Shown here: piece by piece, positions 34,878 to 43,396 of the stretch
How positions within the stretch are numbered: the stretch's first letter is position 1
Layout: each line of letters starts with the position of its first letter
Assembly: GCF_023101665.1 (NCBI RefSeq)
Contig: NZ_CP082161.1
Location: forward strand, 2,976,001 to 3,040,000
Direction: 5' to 3'
Origin: Bradyrhizobium sp. 195
Lineage (GTDB): Bacteria; Pseudomonadota; Alphaproteobacteria; Rhizobiales; Xanthobacteraceae
DNA length: 64,000 nt
Translations under genes and position numbers: made by a program
The notes under the pieces: model-generated
Told to the model about the DNA's origin: nothing
Database searches by the model: none
What the model saw: only the letters and a program-made list of their open reading frames with translations

Positions 34878-35666
34878 ATGCAGTTCAAACACGTCACGCT
34901 CGATTTCGATGGCTCGGTCGCGATCCTCAAGCTCGACCATCAGGAGGTGATGAACGCGGTCTCGGTGGACATGCTGGGCGGTCTCGCCGAAGCGCTCGAT
35001 ACGATCGAGGAGAAAAAGGACGAGGTCCGCTGCATCGTCTTGACCGGCGCGGGGCGGGCGTTCTGCACCGGCGCGAACCTTCAGGGCCGCAACGACCAGT
35101 CGAAGAAGACCAAGGCCGGGTTGACGCTCGAGACCGGCTTTCATCCCTTTCTGCGGCGCATCCGAAATCTACATTGCCCGATTGTGACCGCGGTCAACGG
35201 TCCGGCGGCGGGCGCCGGCATGAGCTTCGCGCTGCTCGGCGACATGATCCTGTGCGCGCGTTCCTCTTACTTCCTTCAGGCCTTCCGCCGCATCGGCCTT
35301 GTGCCGGATTGCGGCTCGACCTGGCTGTTGCCGCGCCTCATCGGTCGGGCGCGCTCGATCGAATTGTCGCTGATGGGCGAGCGGCTGCCGGCGGAAAAAG
35401 CGCTGGAATGGGGCCTCGTCAACCGCGTCTACGATGACGGCATGCTGATGGAGGAGGCGATGAAGCTCGCGCGCGACCTTGCCAGCGGCCCGACGGTCGC
35501 GCTGTCGATGATCCGCAAGCTCTACTGGGACAGCCCGGAAAATTCCTTCGAGGACCAGCTCAACCTCGAATTCCAGTGCCAGCTCCGCGCCGGCGACACC
35601 CAGGATTTCCGCGAGGGCGTCGGCGCGTTCCTGGAGAAGCGACCCGCGCAGTTCAAAGGCAAATGA
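34878..35666 (+). CDS. Enoyl-CoA hydratase/isomerase family protein
   Basis: 262-residue crotonase. Oxyanion-hole segments are AGRAFCTGANLQGR (about residues 59-72) and VNGPAAGAGMSFALLGDMI (about 106-124). At the catalytic positions of hydratases it has FRRIGLVPDCGSTWLLP (about 141-157), where Asp replaces one usual Glu, a pattern shared with isomerase/PaaG-like members. ATG 34878 follows GAGGAAACC. The kinase gene overlaps its stop by four bases (ATGA), so the two are translationally coupled. Confidence 0.87.
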   Translation: MQFKHVTLDFDGSVAILKLDHQEVMNAVSVDMLGGLAEALDTIEEKKDEVRCIVLTGAGRAFCTGANLQGRNDQSKKTKAGLTLETGFHPFLRRIRNLHCPIVTAVNGPAAGAGMSFALLGDMILCARSSYFLQAFRRIGLVPDCGSTWLLPRLIGRARSIELSLMGERLPAEKALEWGLVNRVYDDGMLMEEAMKLARDLASGPTVALSMIRKLYWDSPENSFEDQLNLEFQCQLRAGDTQDFREGVGAFLEKRPAQFKGK

Positions 35667-36649
35667 TCGAGGCGGAGCTTTCACGCAGCGTCCGGCGCTG
35701 GTGTCCGGGGGCGACCGGCGTCACCGGAGCAGCAAAACTGTCCGGCGGCGCCAGCCAGGAAACCTGGCGCTTCGATATCGTGCATCCCGATGGGCCGATC
35801 GGCGCGATCCTGCGCCGCTCGCCGAAAGGATATGGCGCGGCGCCAACGCGCGCGGCAGGTCTTGCCGCTGAAGCGCAGCTGATGCAGACCGCGTTCGAGG
35901 CCGGCGTGCCGTCGCCGCGCGTGATGCATGTGCTGGTGCCGGAGGACGATCTCGGCACCGGCTTCATCATGCAACGGGTCGAAGGCGAGACCATTGCGCG
36001 CAAAATCTTGCGCGACGACGAGTTCGCCCCGGCGCGGCCGCATCTCGCGCGGCAGATCGGCGGCATTCTCGCTGGCCTGCATCGACTGCCAAAGGACAAG
36101 CTGCCGGAGCTACGCAGCCGTGGCGCCACCCAGGAGATCGCCGAGTTCGAGCGCGACTATCGCAGCCTGAACTGGCCGAAGCCGGTGTTCGAGCTGGCGC
36201 TGCGCTGGCTGCGGGACCACGATCCCGGCCCGTCGGCCGAGACCACGCTGGTGCACGGCGATTTCCGCAACGGCAATCTCATCATCGGCGCCGACGGTGT
36301 CCGCGCGGTGCTCGACTGGGAGCTCGCCCATCTCGGCGATCCCATGGAGGATCTCGGCTGGGTCTGCGTCAACTCCTGGCGTTTCGGCGAGATCGACAAG
36401 CCGGTCGGCGGCTTTGGCTCGCGTGAAGAGCTGTTTGCAGGGTATGAGGCCGCCGGCAGCAAGGCCGATCCGGCGCGCGTGAAATTCTGGGAAGTGATGG
36501 GCACGCTGCGCTGGGGCATCATGTGCGGCGGCATGATGCAGCGTTTTCGCGAGGGCCCGGATCATTCCATGGAACGCGCGATGATTGGCCGCCGTGCGTC
36601 CGAGACCGAAATCGATCTGTTGCGGCTGCTGGCGCCGCGCGGGAGCTGA
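35663..36649 (+). CDS. Aminoglycoside-phosphotransferase-fold acyl-CoA kinase (LvaA/ACAD10-11 kinase-like)
   Basis: 328-residue kinase-fold protein. Seen: N-terminal GGASQETWRFDI (nucleotide loop, about residues 28-39), ETTLVHGDFRNGNLIIG (Brenner motif with catalytic Asp, about 193-209) and VLDWELAHLGDPMEDLGW (metal-binding Asp, about 215-232). These are the features of the kinase half of ACAD10/11 and of LvaA, which phosphorylate the 4-hydroxyl of 4-hydroxyacyl-CoA. It overlaps the crotonase gene by four bases and the small DUF6285-like gene follows after 2 bases. Antibiotic phosphorylation is unlikely given these neighbours. Confidence 0.86.
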   Translation: MIEAELSRSVRRWCPGATGVTGAAKLSGGASQETWRFDIVHPDGPIGAILRRSPKGYGAAPTRAAGLAAEAQLMQTAFEAGVPSPRVMHVLVPEDDLGTGFIMQRVEGETIARKILRDDEFAPARPHLARQIGGILAGLHRLPKDKLPELRSRGATQEIAEFERDYRSLNWPKPVFELALRWLRDHDPGPSAETTLVHGDFRNGNLIIGADGVRAVLDWELAHLGDPMEDLGWVCVNSWRFGEIDKPVGGFGSREELFAGYEAAGSKADPARVKFWEVMGTLRWGIMCGGMMQRFREGPDHSMERAMIGRRASETEIDLLRLLAPRGS

Positions 36650-36651
36650 CC

Positions 36652-37029
36652 ATGCAGGACGAACCGACACCCCTCGAGCTGACGAAGTCAGTCGCCGACT
36701 TCCTCCGCAGCGACATCACGCCGCTGATCTCCGGCCACCAGGCCTTCAAGCTGCGCGTCGCCATCAACATCCTCGACCTCGTCACGCGGCAGCTGACGCA
36801 GGAGGAGGGGAGTGATGCGAAGGAGGTGGAGCGTCTGCGCCTGCTGCTTGGGGAGGACGGCTCGGTGACGGATCTCAACCGTGCGCTGGCCGAGCGCATC
36901 GCCAAAGGCGAGATCGACCTCGCAACACCGGGCCTTGCCGAGCATCTGTGGGCAACCACGATGGACAAGCTCGCGGTCGATCAGCCGAACTACGCGTCGT
37001 ACAAGCGGGAGCTGGGGCGGAACGGGTAG
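36652..37029 (+). CDS. DUF6285-like small protein, probable kinase partner (LvaB-like)
   Basis: 125-residue, mostly helical, acidic soluble protein without membrane segments. It starts MQDEPTPLELTKSVADFLRS, has ITPLISGHQAFKLRVAINIL near 25-44, a variable acidic middle, and ends LWATTMDKLAVDQPNYASYK. It resembles the DUF6285 family that sits beside phosphotransferase and acyl-CoA dehydrogenase genes. In P. putida a small protein of about this size (LvaB) is needed together with the kinase LvaA. It begins 2 bases after the kinase stop. The partner role is inferred from order and size. Confidence 0.75.
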   Translation: MQDEPTPLELTKSVADFLRSDITPLISGHQAFKLRVAINILDLVTRQLTQEEGSDAKEVERLRLLLGEDGSVTDLNRALAERIAKGEIDLATPGLAEHLWATTMDKLAVDQPNYASYKRELGRNG

Positions 37030-37050
37030 GCGGACGCCACACTCTCTGCT

Positions 37051-37151
37051 GTCATCGCCCGCGAAAGCGGGCGATCCAGTATTCCAGAGGCGGCAGTGAG
37101 ATGCGGAGAGGCTGCGGCGTACTGGATGCCCCGGTCAAGCCGGGGCATGAC
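37051..37151. repeat. Intergenic palindromic repeat, family G copy 2
   Basis: GTCATCGCCCGCGAAAGCGG and the right end TACTGGATGCCCCGG...GGGGCATGAC pair as at 33308, with a changed right half. It lies between convergent DUF6285-like and crotonase genes. Confidence 0.85.
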
Positions 37152-37194
37152 ACCGCTGATGTGGGGCCGTCTCGTTGTGGCGGCGAAAGACCGT

Positions 37195-37974
37195 CTACTT
37201 CCCCACCCATTTCGGCGGCCGCTTCTCCGAAAACGCCTTCGGTCCCTCGATGTAATCCTGCGATGCCGCCATTGCCTTCACCGCCGGATACTCTCGCTGC
37301 TCCTCGATCGCCTGTTCCAGCGACACGCCGAGCCCCTTCTGGATCGCCTGCTTTGAAGCGCGGATCGACATCGGCGAATTCTTGGCGATCGTCTCGGCCC
37401 AGCGCAGCGCGGCGTTGAGTGCTTCGCCCTGCGGCACCACCTCGTTGACGAAGCCGAGCTCCTGGCCTTCCTTGGCGCTGACATGGCGCGCGGTCAGGAT
37501 CATGCCCATGGCGCGCTTCAGCCCGATCTGGCGCGGCAGCCGGTGCAGGCCGCCGGCGAGCGCGGCGAGGCCAACACGCGGCTCGGGCAGGGCGAAGGTC
37601 GCATTCTCCGCGGCGATGATCAGGTCGCAGGCGAGCGCGATCTCGAAGCCGCCGCCCATGGCGACGCCGTTCACCGCGGCGATGATCGGCTTGTCGCAGT
37701 CGAAGCGCGAGGTGAGGCCGGCAAAGCCGCCCTTGTCCCAGCCGCGCTTTCCTCCCGCCGCCTGCCACTTCAGATCGTTGCCGGCGCAGAACGCCTTGTC
37801 GCCGCTGCCTGTGACGACCGCAATCCATTGCTCCGGGTCGGCAGCGAAATCGTCGAACACCTTTTGCAGCTCGAAATGCGCATCGGTGTGCAGCGCGTTG
37901 TAGACCTCGGGGCGCGACAGCGTGACGATCGCGATCGGCCCCCTGCGTTCCACCGTCGAGAATTTCAACTCCAT
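37195..37974 (-). CDS. Enoyl-CoA hydratase/isomerase family protein
   Basis: 259-residue crotonase with oxyanion-hole segments DKAFCAGNDLKWQ (about residues 61-73) and VNGVAMGGGFEIALACDLI (about 98-116), followed by FALPEPRVGLAALAGGLHRLP (about 124-144) with Glu at one of the hydratase positions. ATG 37974 has GGGAGC upstream; the in-frame extension to 38199 would run into the divergent acyl-CoA dehydrogenase start and is rejected. Divergent from the acyl-CoA dehydrogenase at 38187, with a 212-base shared promoter region. Substrate unknown. Confidence 0.87.
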   Translation of the reverse strand: MELKFSTVERRGPIAIVTLSRPEVYNALHTDAHFELQKVFDDFAADPEQWIAVVTGSGDKAFCAGNDLKWQAAGGKRGWDKGGFAGLTSRFDCDKPIIAAVNGVAMGGGFEIALACDLIIAAENATFALPEPRVGLAALAGGLHRLPRQIGLKRAMGMILTARHVSAKEGQELGFVNEVVPQGEALNAALRWAETIAKNSPMSIRASKQAIQKGLGVSLEQAIEEQREYPAVKAMAASQDYIEGPKAFSEKRPPKWVGK

Positions 37975-38186
37975 CGCGCGCTCCCGCATTTTCTTGTGAA
38001 GGAATATTGCCGGCATAGTAGCGCGCGGCGGCGCTTGAGCACCATCGAATTGCGCTGGTGCGCCTTGCGCGTCTGGCACGCCTCGCCTTGCTTGACTTGG
38101 ATGCGCTCTTCTCCGCTTAATCACGCGAAGCAAGACCGCGTCTAGCGTCTTAACGCAAAACAACAAGATCATTCCGGGAGAGAACC

Positions 38187-39461
38187 TTGGATTTCTCATT
38201 GCCTGCCGATCTCGTCGCCTATCTCGGAGAGCTCGATCGTTTCATCGAACGCGAGATCAAGCCGCTGGAAGAAGCCGACGACAACATCCGCTTCTTCGAT
38301 CACCGCCGCGAATGGGCGCGCACCGATTTCGAGAACGGCGGCCTGCCCCGGCACGAATGGGAAGCGCTGCTGCGGAAAGCCAAGGATCTCGCCGACGCCG
38401 CGGGTCATCTGCGCTTCCCGGTGCCGAAGCAATATGGCGGTAAGGACGGCTCGAACCTCTGGATGGCCGTGATCCGCGAGCATTTTGCCGCGAAGGGTCT
38501 CGGCCTGCACAACGACCTCCAGAACGAGCATTCGATCGTCGGCAATTTCCCCGTCGTCACCATGCTCGACCGCTACGGCCGCGACGACCAGAAAGCGATG
38601 ATCGACGGCTCGATCAAGGGCAAGTACCGCATCACCTTTGGACTGACGGAGCCGCATCACGGCTCGGATGCCACCCACATGGAAACGCGCGCGGTGCCCG
38701 CGACCCGCGACAACGTCAAGGGCTGGATCATCAACGGCGAGAAGATGTGGACGACAGGCATGCACGTCGCCACGCATTGCGCGCTGTTCGCGCGCACATC
38801 AGGCAATGACGGCGATGCCCGCGGCATCACCTGCTTCCTGGTTCCGGCGAAAAGCCATGGGGTGAAGGTCGAAGAATACATGTGGACCTTCAACATGCCG
38901 ACTGACCATCCCCGCGTCAGTTTTACCGACGTGTTCGTGCCGGAGGATGCGCTGTTCGGCGAGGTCGGCCGCGGGCTGTCGCTGGCGCAATGCTTCGTGC
39001 ATCAGAACCGCATCCGCCAGGCGGCAAGCTCGCTCGGCGCAGCCGTTTACTGCATCAATGAGAGCGTCAAATACGCGCGTGAGCGAAAGCCGTTCGGCAA
39101 GGCGTTGGCGGAAAACCAGGCGATCCAGTTCCCGCTGGTGGAGCTTGCGACGCAAGCCGAGATGCTGCGCCTGCTGATCCGCAAGACCGCCTGGGAGATG
39201 GACCAGCTCAACGAGGAGCAGATCGAGCGCACGCTCTCCGACCGCGTCTCCATGTGCAACTACTGGGCAAACCGCCTCTGCTGCGAATCCGCCGATCGCG
39301 CCATGCAGGTCCACGGCGGCATGGGCTATTCACGCCATAAGCCGTTCGAGCACATCTACCGCCACCACCGCCGCTACCGCATCACCGAAGGCAGCGAGGA
39401 AATCCAGATGCGCAAGGTGGCGGGATTCCTGTTCGGCTATATGGGGCCGGGGAAGCATTGA
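38187..39461 (+). CDS. Acyl-CoA dehydrogenase
   Basis: 424-residue flavoprotein. FAD- and substrate-contact segments are ITFGLTEPHHGSDATHMET (about residues 151-169), IINGEKMWTTGMH, and a C-terminal MQVHGGMGYSRHKPFEHIYR then YRITEGSEEIQMRK, with the catalytic Glu in TEGSEE. Unlike the gene at 31835 it has the usual Glu. The start is a TTG at 38187 after GGGAGAGAA. It is flanked by a divergent crotonase gene and, beyond a repeat, a convergent acyl-CoA ligase gene, consistent with beta-oxidation-type reactions. Confidence 0.88.
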   Translation: MDFSLPADLVAYLGELDRFIEREIKPLEEADDNIRFFDHRREWARTDFENGGLPRHEWEALLRKAKDLADAAGHLRFPVPKQYGGKDGSNLWMAVIREHFAAKGLGLHNDLQNEHSIVGNFPVVTMLDRYGRDDQKAMIDGSIKGKYRITFGLTEPHHGSDATHMETRAVPATRDNVKGWIINGEKMWTTGMHVATHCALFARTSGNDGDARGITCFLVPAKSHGVKVEEYMWTFNMPTDHPRVSFTDVFVPEDALFGEVGRGLSLAQCFVHQNRIRQAASSLGAAVYCINESVKYARERKPFGKALAENQAIQFPLVELATQAEMLRLLIRKTAWEMDQLNEEQIERTLSDRVSMCNYWANRLCCESADRAMQVHGGMGYSRHKPFEHIYRHHRRYRITEGSEEIQMRKVAGFLFGYMGPGKH

Positions 39462-39473
39462 TTGCGCCGCTAT

Positions 39474-39563
39474 CGTAGGGTGGGCAAAGCGAAGCGTGCC
39501 CACCACCTCTCTCGTCATCAAAGAATGGTGGGCACGGCGCTTTGCGCCTTTGCCCACCCTACG
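39474..39563. repeat. Intergenic palindromic repeat, family B copy 4
   Basis: Complete B element between convergent genes, ending about 10 bases before the ligase stop. Confidence 0.9.
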
Positions 39564-39573
39564 GCACCGCGTA

Positions 39574-41151
39574 TCAATTCACTCTTCTGTCCTTCCCCGC
39601 CCAGTACGGCTCCCTCAATTGCCGTCGCAAAATCTTGCCCGACGGATTCCGCGGCAGCGCCGGCAAGAACTCCACGCTCTTCGGCGTCTTGTAGCCGGCG
39701 ATGCGCTCGCGGGTGAAGTTGATGATGTCGGTGGCGCTCGCCTCCTTGCCCGGCTTCATCACCACGACGGCTTTCACTGCCTCGCCCCATTTGTCGTCGG
39801 GCACGCCGATCACCGCGGCCTCAGCGACGTCGGGGTGGTCGCACAACGCGCTCTCGACCTCGGCGGGGTAGATGTTCTCGCCGCCGGAGATGATCATGTC
39901 CTTGATGCGGTCGTGGATGTAGAGATAGCCGTCCTCGTCCATGTAGCCGGCATCGCCGGTGCGCAGCCAGCCGTCACTGCGCAGCGTCGATGCGGTCGCC
40001 TCCGGCAGATTCCAGTAGCCGGCCATGTTCGAGCCCGATCGCGTCGCGATCTCGCCGACCTCGCGCGGCGGCAGCGGTTTGCCGTCCACATCCAGGATCG
40101 CGATCTCGACGCCCGGTAGCGCCTTGCCAGCCGAGCGCATCCGCTCCAGCCCTTCGACGTGATCCTCCGGCGGCAGCGCCACGATGGTGCCGGTGGTCTC
40201 GGTCATGCCGTACAATTGCACGAAGCCGCATTTGAAGACCTCGATGCACTCCTTCAGCAGCGCGGCCGGAATAGGCGAGGCGCCATAGAGCATGTATTTC
40301 AGCCGCGAGAAATCGACCGTCCTGGCGCGCGGCTGCCGCACCACGAACTGCATCGCCGCCGGCACCATGAACAGTTTTGTGATGCCCGACTGCTCGAAGA
40401 AATCCAGCACCTTGGTTGGATCGAATTCGCGGGCGATCACGCCGCGGGCGCCGTGATAGAGGCCCATCACGCCCCAGCCGGAGCCGCCGATATGGAAGAC
40501 CGGCATGGCGACCAACGACACGTCGTCGGTCGACCACCGGTTCCACTCCGGCTTGTCCTCGGCATTGCCTGATTGCACGAGGTTGAGGAAGTTGGCATGC
40601 GACAGCATCGCGCCCTTCGGCTTGCCCGTGGTGCCGGACGTGTAGAGCTGGATCGCGATGTCCCTGCTGTCGATCGGAACCTTCGGGTCGTTGCCGCTCT
40701 GCGCATCGCGCCACGCCGCAAAATCCTGCCACTCCGCCGCACCGCCCTCGGTGGTGATGATCGTGCGCACGCCCGGCAGCTGGTCCTTGATCTGGCGGAC
40801 CTGTGTGATGAACTCCGGCCCGACGAACAGCACCGGCGCCTTGCAGTCTTCGACGATGAAGGCAACCTCGGGCCCCGCCAGCCGCCAGTTCACCGGCGCC
40901 ATCACGACGCCAGCCTTCATGGCGCCCATCAGGAGCTCGAAATAGAGATCGCTGTTCTTGCCGAGATAGGCGATGCGATCGCCCTTCCTCACGCCCATTG
41001 CGAGAAGCGCGTTGGCGACCTTGTTGGTCCTGGCGTCGAATTCGGCAAAGCTGGTGAGGCGGCCCTCGAATTCGTAGGCGATGGCATCGCCGCGGCTCTT
41101 GGCGCGCTCGCGCACCATCTCGGCGAGGTCAGCCAATGGCTGTATGGACAT
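39574..41151 (-). CDS. AMP-dependent acyl-CoA synthetase/ligase
   Basis: 525-residue adenylate-forming enzyme that activates a carboxylic acid to its CoA thioester with ATP. Core motifs: LYTSGTTGKPKGAMLSHANF (P-loop, about residues 172-191), LYGMTETTG (about 308-316), GWLRTGDAGYMDEDGYLYI (about 395-413), DRIKDMIISGGENIYP and the C-terminal Lys in PRNPSGKILRR. ATG 41151 begins MSIQPLADL. It is downstream of the SDR gene on the same strand across a family J repeat. A fatty-acid or short hydroxy/keto-acid substrate (LvaE-like role) is plausible but not shown. Confidence 0.9.
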   Translation of the reverse strand: MSIQPLADLAEMVRERAKSRGDAIAYEFEGRLTSFAEFDARTNKVANALLAMGVRKGDRIAYLGKNSDLYFELLMGAMKAGVVMAPVNWRLAGPEVAFIVEDCKAPVLFVGPEFITQVRQIKDQLPGVRTIITTEGGAAEWQDFAAWRDAQSGNDPKVPIDSRDIAIQLYTSGTTGKPKGAMLSHANFLNLVQSGNAEDKPEWNRWSTDDVSLVAMPVFHIGGSGWGVMGLYHGARGVIAREFDPTKVLDFFEQSGITKLFMVPAAMQFVVRQPRARTVDFSRLKYMLYGASPIPAALLKECIEVFKCGFVQLYGMTETTGTIVALPPEDHVEGLERMRSAGKALPGVEIAILDVDGKPLPPREVGEIATRSGSNMAGYWNLPEATASTLRSDGWLRTGDAGYMDEDGYLYIHDRIKDMIISGGENIYPAEVESALCDHPDVAEAAVIGVPDDKWGEAVKAVVVMKPGKEASATDIINFTRERIAGYKTPKSVEFLPALPRNPSGKILRRQLREPYWAGKDRRVN

Positions 41152-41232
41152 GTTTCTCCCGTGGCGTCTTGTTTTTATGCCTGGGAGTGTGGAGTCAATT
41201 GCGGGTGAAGGCAATACAGCACAGAGCACACT

Positions 41233-41393
41233 GTCGTCCCGGACAAGCGCGCCTCAAGCGCGCGCAGATCCGGGACCCATAGCCACAGGGAGAGGTTTTG
41301 CGATGACTCGGAGTTGCTGTCTCGCACCACACTGCTCCCTGTGGTTATGGGTCCCCGCGCCCGTGCGCAATTGCGCACTAGGCGGGGACGACA
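41233..41393. repeat. Intergenic inverted repeat, family J
   Basis: GTCGTCCCGGACAAGCGCGC with ATCCGGGACCCATAGCCACA on the left faces TGTGGTTATGGGTCCCCGC and GGGGACGACAG on the right. It occupies most of the 298 bases between the ligase start and the SDR stop. A partial relative is near 33278. Confidence 0.78.
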
Positions 41394-41449
41394 GGTGAGG
41401 GCGGGGTGATAGCGTCAGCCCCTGACGTAGTCGCGTACTCGCAACACGA

Positions 41450-42322
41450 CTACCCCCGCTTCGCCCGGTCCTTTTCGTTCTGCGCCATGATGCTCTCGCG
41501 CGCGGTCTTCCAGTCGTCGTCGCTCCAGTCGCGGAGCTGGTAGAAATTGCCGCCCATCGCGAGCGCCTGCGCGCCGTCCATCGCGATGGTCTCGCCGCTG
41601 ATCCAGTCGCAGCCGCCGGAGATCAGGAACACCGCGAGGTTCTGTAATTCCTCCATGGTGCCGACGCGGCCCATCGGGTTCATCGCCTTGGTGCGCGCGC
41701 CGGCTTCGTCGCCGGGCTTGATGCGCTTGCTCATGCCCTCGGTCGGGATTTCGCCGGGCGCGATGGTGTTGAGGCGGATGCCGTATCGGCCCCATTCGGC
41801 TGCGAGCGACATCGTCATGGCATGGATCGCCGACTTGCTCATCGCCGACGGCACCACGTAAGGCGAGCCGTTGCGCACCCACGTCGTGGTGATCGACACC
41901 ACGTTGCCGGGTTGCTTCAACGCGATCCAGCGCTTGCCGATCGCTTGCGTCACGTAGAACGTGCCATGCATGACGATGTTGGCGACGGCGTCGAAGCCGC
42001 GCGGCGACAGCTCCTCGCTGCGCGAGATGAAATTGCCGGCGGCATTGTTGATGAGATCGGTCAGCGGCGCGTCGCGGAAGATGGTCTCCACCATCTCCTC
42101 GACCGCGAGCGCATTGCGGATGTCGACGCCGTGGCTGGTGACGCGGCCGCCATACTCGGCCATCAGCTCGGTCGCGGTTTCGTCGCACACGATCTTGCGC
42201 CGGCCGCAGATGTGCACCTCGGCGCCGAGCTGGAGGAAGCGCGCCGCCATCGACTTGCCGAGACCTGTGCCGCCGCCGGTCACGAGAATGCGCCGGCCGG
42301 CCAGAAGATTTTCCTTGAACAT
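41450..42322 (-). CDS. SDR-family oxidoreductase, 2,4-dienoyl-CoA-reductase-like
   Basis: 290 residues. VTGGGTGLGKSMA cofactor turn (about 14-26), ICGRRK (NADP-binding Arg residues), NNAAGNF near 93 and the segment SITTTWVRNGSPYVVPSAMSK, where the usual YxxxK Tyr is replaced by Ser (S-A-M-S-K) as in dienoyl-CoA reductases; a Tyr four residues earlier may serve. These enzymes reduce dienoyl-CoA during oxidation of unsaturated acids. It is divergent from the crotonase at 42428 with a candidate operator between them. Confidence 0.85.
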   Translation of the reverse strand: MFKENLLAGRRILVTGGGTGLGKSMAARFLQLGAEVHICGRRKIVCDETATELMAEYGGRVTSHGVDIRNALAVEEMVETIFRDAPLTDLINNAAGNFISRSEELSPRGFDAVANIVMHGTFYVTQAIGKRWIALKQPGNVVSITTTWVRNGSPYVVPSAMSKSAIHAMTMSLAAEWGRYGIRLNTIAPGEIPTEGMSKRIKPGDEAGARTKAMNPMGRVGTMEELQNLAVFLISGGCDWISGETIAMDGAQALAMGGNFYQLRDWSDDDWKTARESIMAQNEKDRAKRG

Positions 42323-42347
42323 GGCTGTTTCCCCCGTAGGGATTGTC

Positions 42348-42367
42348 AGTTAATTGGTCGATTGACT
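42348..42367. promoter_or_regulatory. Candidate TetR-type operator between SDR and crotonase genes
   Basis: Imperfect inverted repeat AGTTAATTG (42348-42356), two bases, CGATTGACT (42359-42367); 7 of 9 positions pair. It lies 26 bases upstream of the SDR start and 61 bases before the crotonase start, so one repressor could cover both. No regulator gene is adjacent. Confidence 0.45.
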
Positions 42368-42427
42368 AAATCTGGCTACCGGCGTCCTGTAAAGCGGCAC
42401 TGAACAAGAACAGGGGAGAATTCGTCC

Positions 42428-43237
42428 ATGGAAGAGCGCGTCTCGATCTCGATCTCGGAAGGCGTCGCCGACGTGCGCCTGGTGCGCGCGGACAAGATGA
42501 ACGCGCTGGATCAGGCGATGTTCGAGGCCCTTGTCGCCGCAACCGACCGCCTTTCGAAGGAAAAAGGCGTGCGCGTGGTCGTGCTGTCGGGCGAAGGCCG
42601 GGCCTTCTGCGCCGGGCTCGACATGGGGCGTTTTGCCGCCATGAAGGAGAAGGGCGGTAACGGAATTCCGGGTGGCGAAAATCGCGATCTCACCAAGCGG
42701 ACGCATGGCCAGGCCAACTTCGCGCAACAGGCGGTGTGGGGCTGGCGCCAGCTGCCGGTGCCTGTCATCGCGGCCGTGCACGGCGTCGCCTTCGGCGGCG
42801 GCTTCCAGCTCTCGCTCGGCGCCGACATGCGGTTCCTCTCAGCGGACGCGCGGATGTCGGTGATGGAGATCAAATGGGGCCTCATCCCTGACATGGCTGG
42901 CACGCCAATCCTGGCCTCGCTCGTGCGCGACGATATTTTGCGCGATCTCACCTACACCGGCCGCATCTTCTCCGCGCAGGAGGCGATGACGTACGGCCTC
43001 GCCACGCGCATCTGCGACGACCCGCGCGCCAGCGCCCTCGAAGTCGCGCGCGAGATCGCCGGCAAGAGCCCGGATGCGATCCGCGCGGCGAAGCGCCTGC
43101 TGAACAATCTCTCGGTGGACCCGGGTCCTGCACTGCTCGCCGAGTCGGTCGAGCAGCAGAAGCTGATCGGCAGCGCGAACCAGACCGAAGCGGTGCGCTC
43201 AAATCTGGAGAAGCGCGCGGCGAAGTATGCAGACTAG
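42428..43237 (+). CDS. Enoyl-CoA hydratase/isomerase (crotonase) family protein
   Basis: 269 residues. Oxyanion-hole segments GRAFCAGLDMGRFA (about 58-71) and VHGVAFGGGFQLSLGADMRF (about 119-138) are clear. The following segment reads MEIKWGLIPDMAGTPIL with Glu and Asp near the catalytic sites, a dienoyl-CoA-isomerase-like pattern. It is divergent from a dienoyl-CoA-reductase-like SDR and upstream of an acyl-CoA ligase, matching a role in unsaturated or modified acyl chains. A family D repeat separates it from the ligase. Confidence 0.87.
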   Translation: MEERVSISISEGVADVRLVRADKMNALDQAMFEALVAATDRLSKEKGVRVVVLSGEGRAFCAGLDMGRFAAMKEKGGNGIPGGENRDLTKRTHGQANFAQQAVWGWRQLPVPVIAAVHGVAFGGGFQLSLGADMRFLSADARMSVMEIKWGLIPDMAGTPILASLVRDDILRDLTYTGRIFSAQEAMTYGLATRICDDPRASALEVAREIAGKSPDAIRAAKRLLNNLSVDPGPALLAESVEQQKLIGSANQTEAVRSNLEKRAAKYAD

Positions 43238-43244
43238 CAACTCC

Positions 43245-43345
43245 CCGTCATTCCGGGGCGATGCGAAGCATCGAGCCCGGAATCCATAACTACGATCGGG
43301 AGTATGGATTCCGGGCCTGCGCCTTCGGTGCATCCCGGAATGACG
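43245..43345. repeat. Intergenic palindromic repeat, family D copy 2
   Basis: CCGTCATTCCGGGGCGATGC and GTGCATCCCGGAATGACG arms with inner CCGGAATCCATA / TATGGATTCCGG. It lies between two rightward genes and would be transcribed as an operon-internal hairpin. Confidence 0.88.
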
Positions 43346-43396
43346 ACCGTAGGCTTGGCCGCATTCTCGAACCCGACGAAAGATCGGAAAACAAAA

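Noticed and set aside
35663..36649. Aminoglycoside resistance gene
   Set aside because: The kinase motifs fit the family, but its position with a crotonase, a DUF6285-like partner and an ACAD11-type gene favours acyl-CoA phosphorylation.
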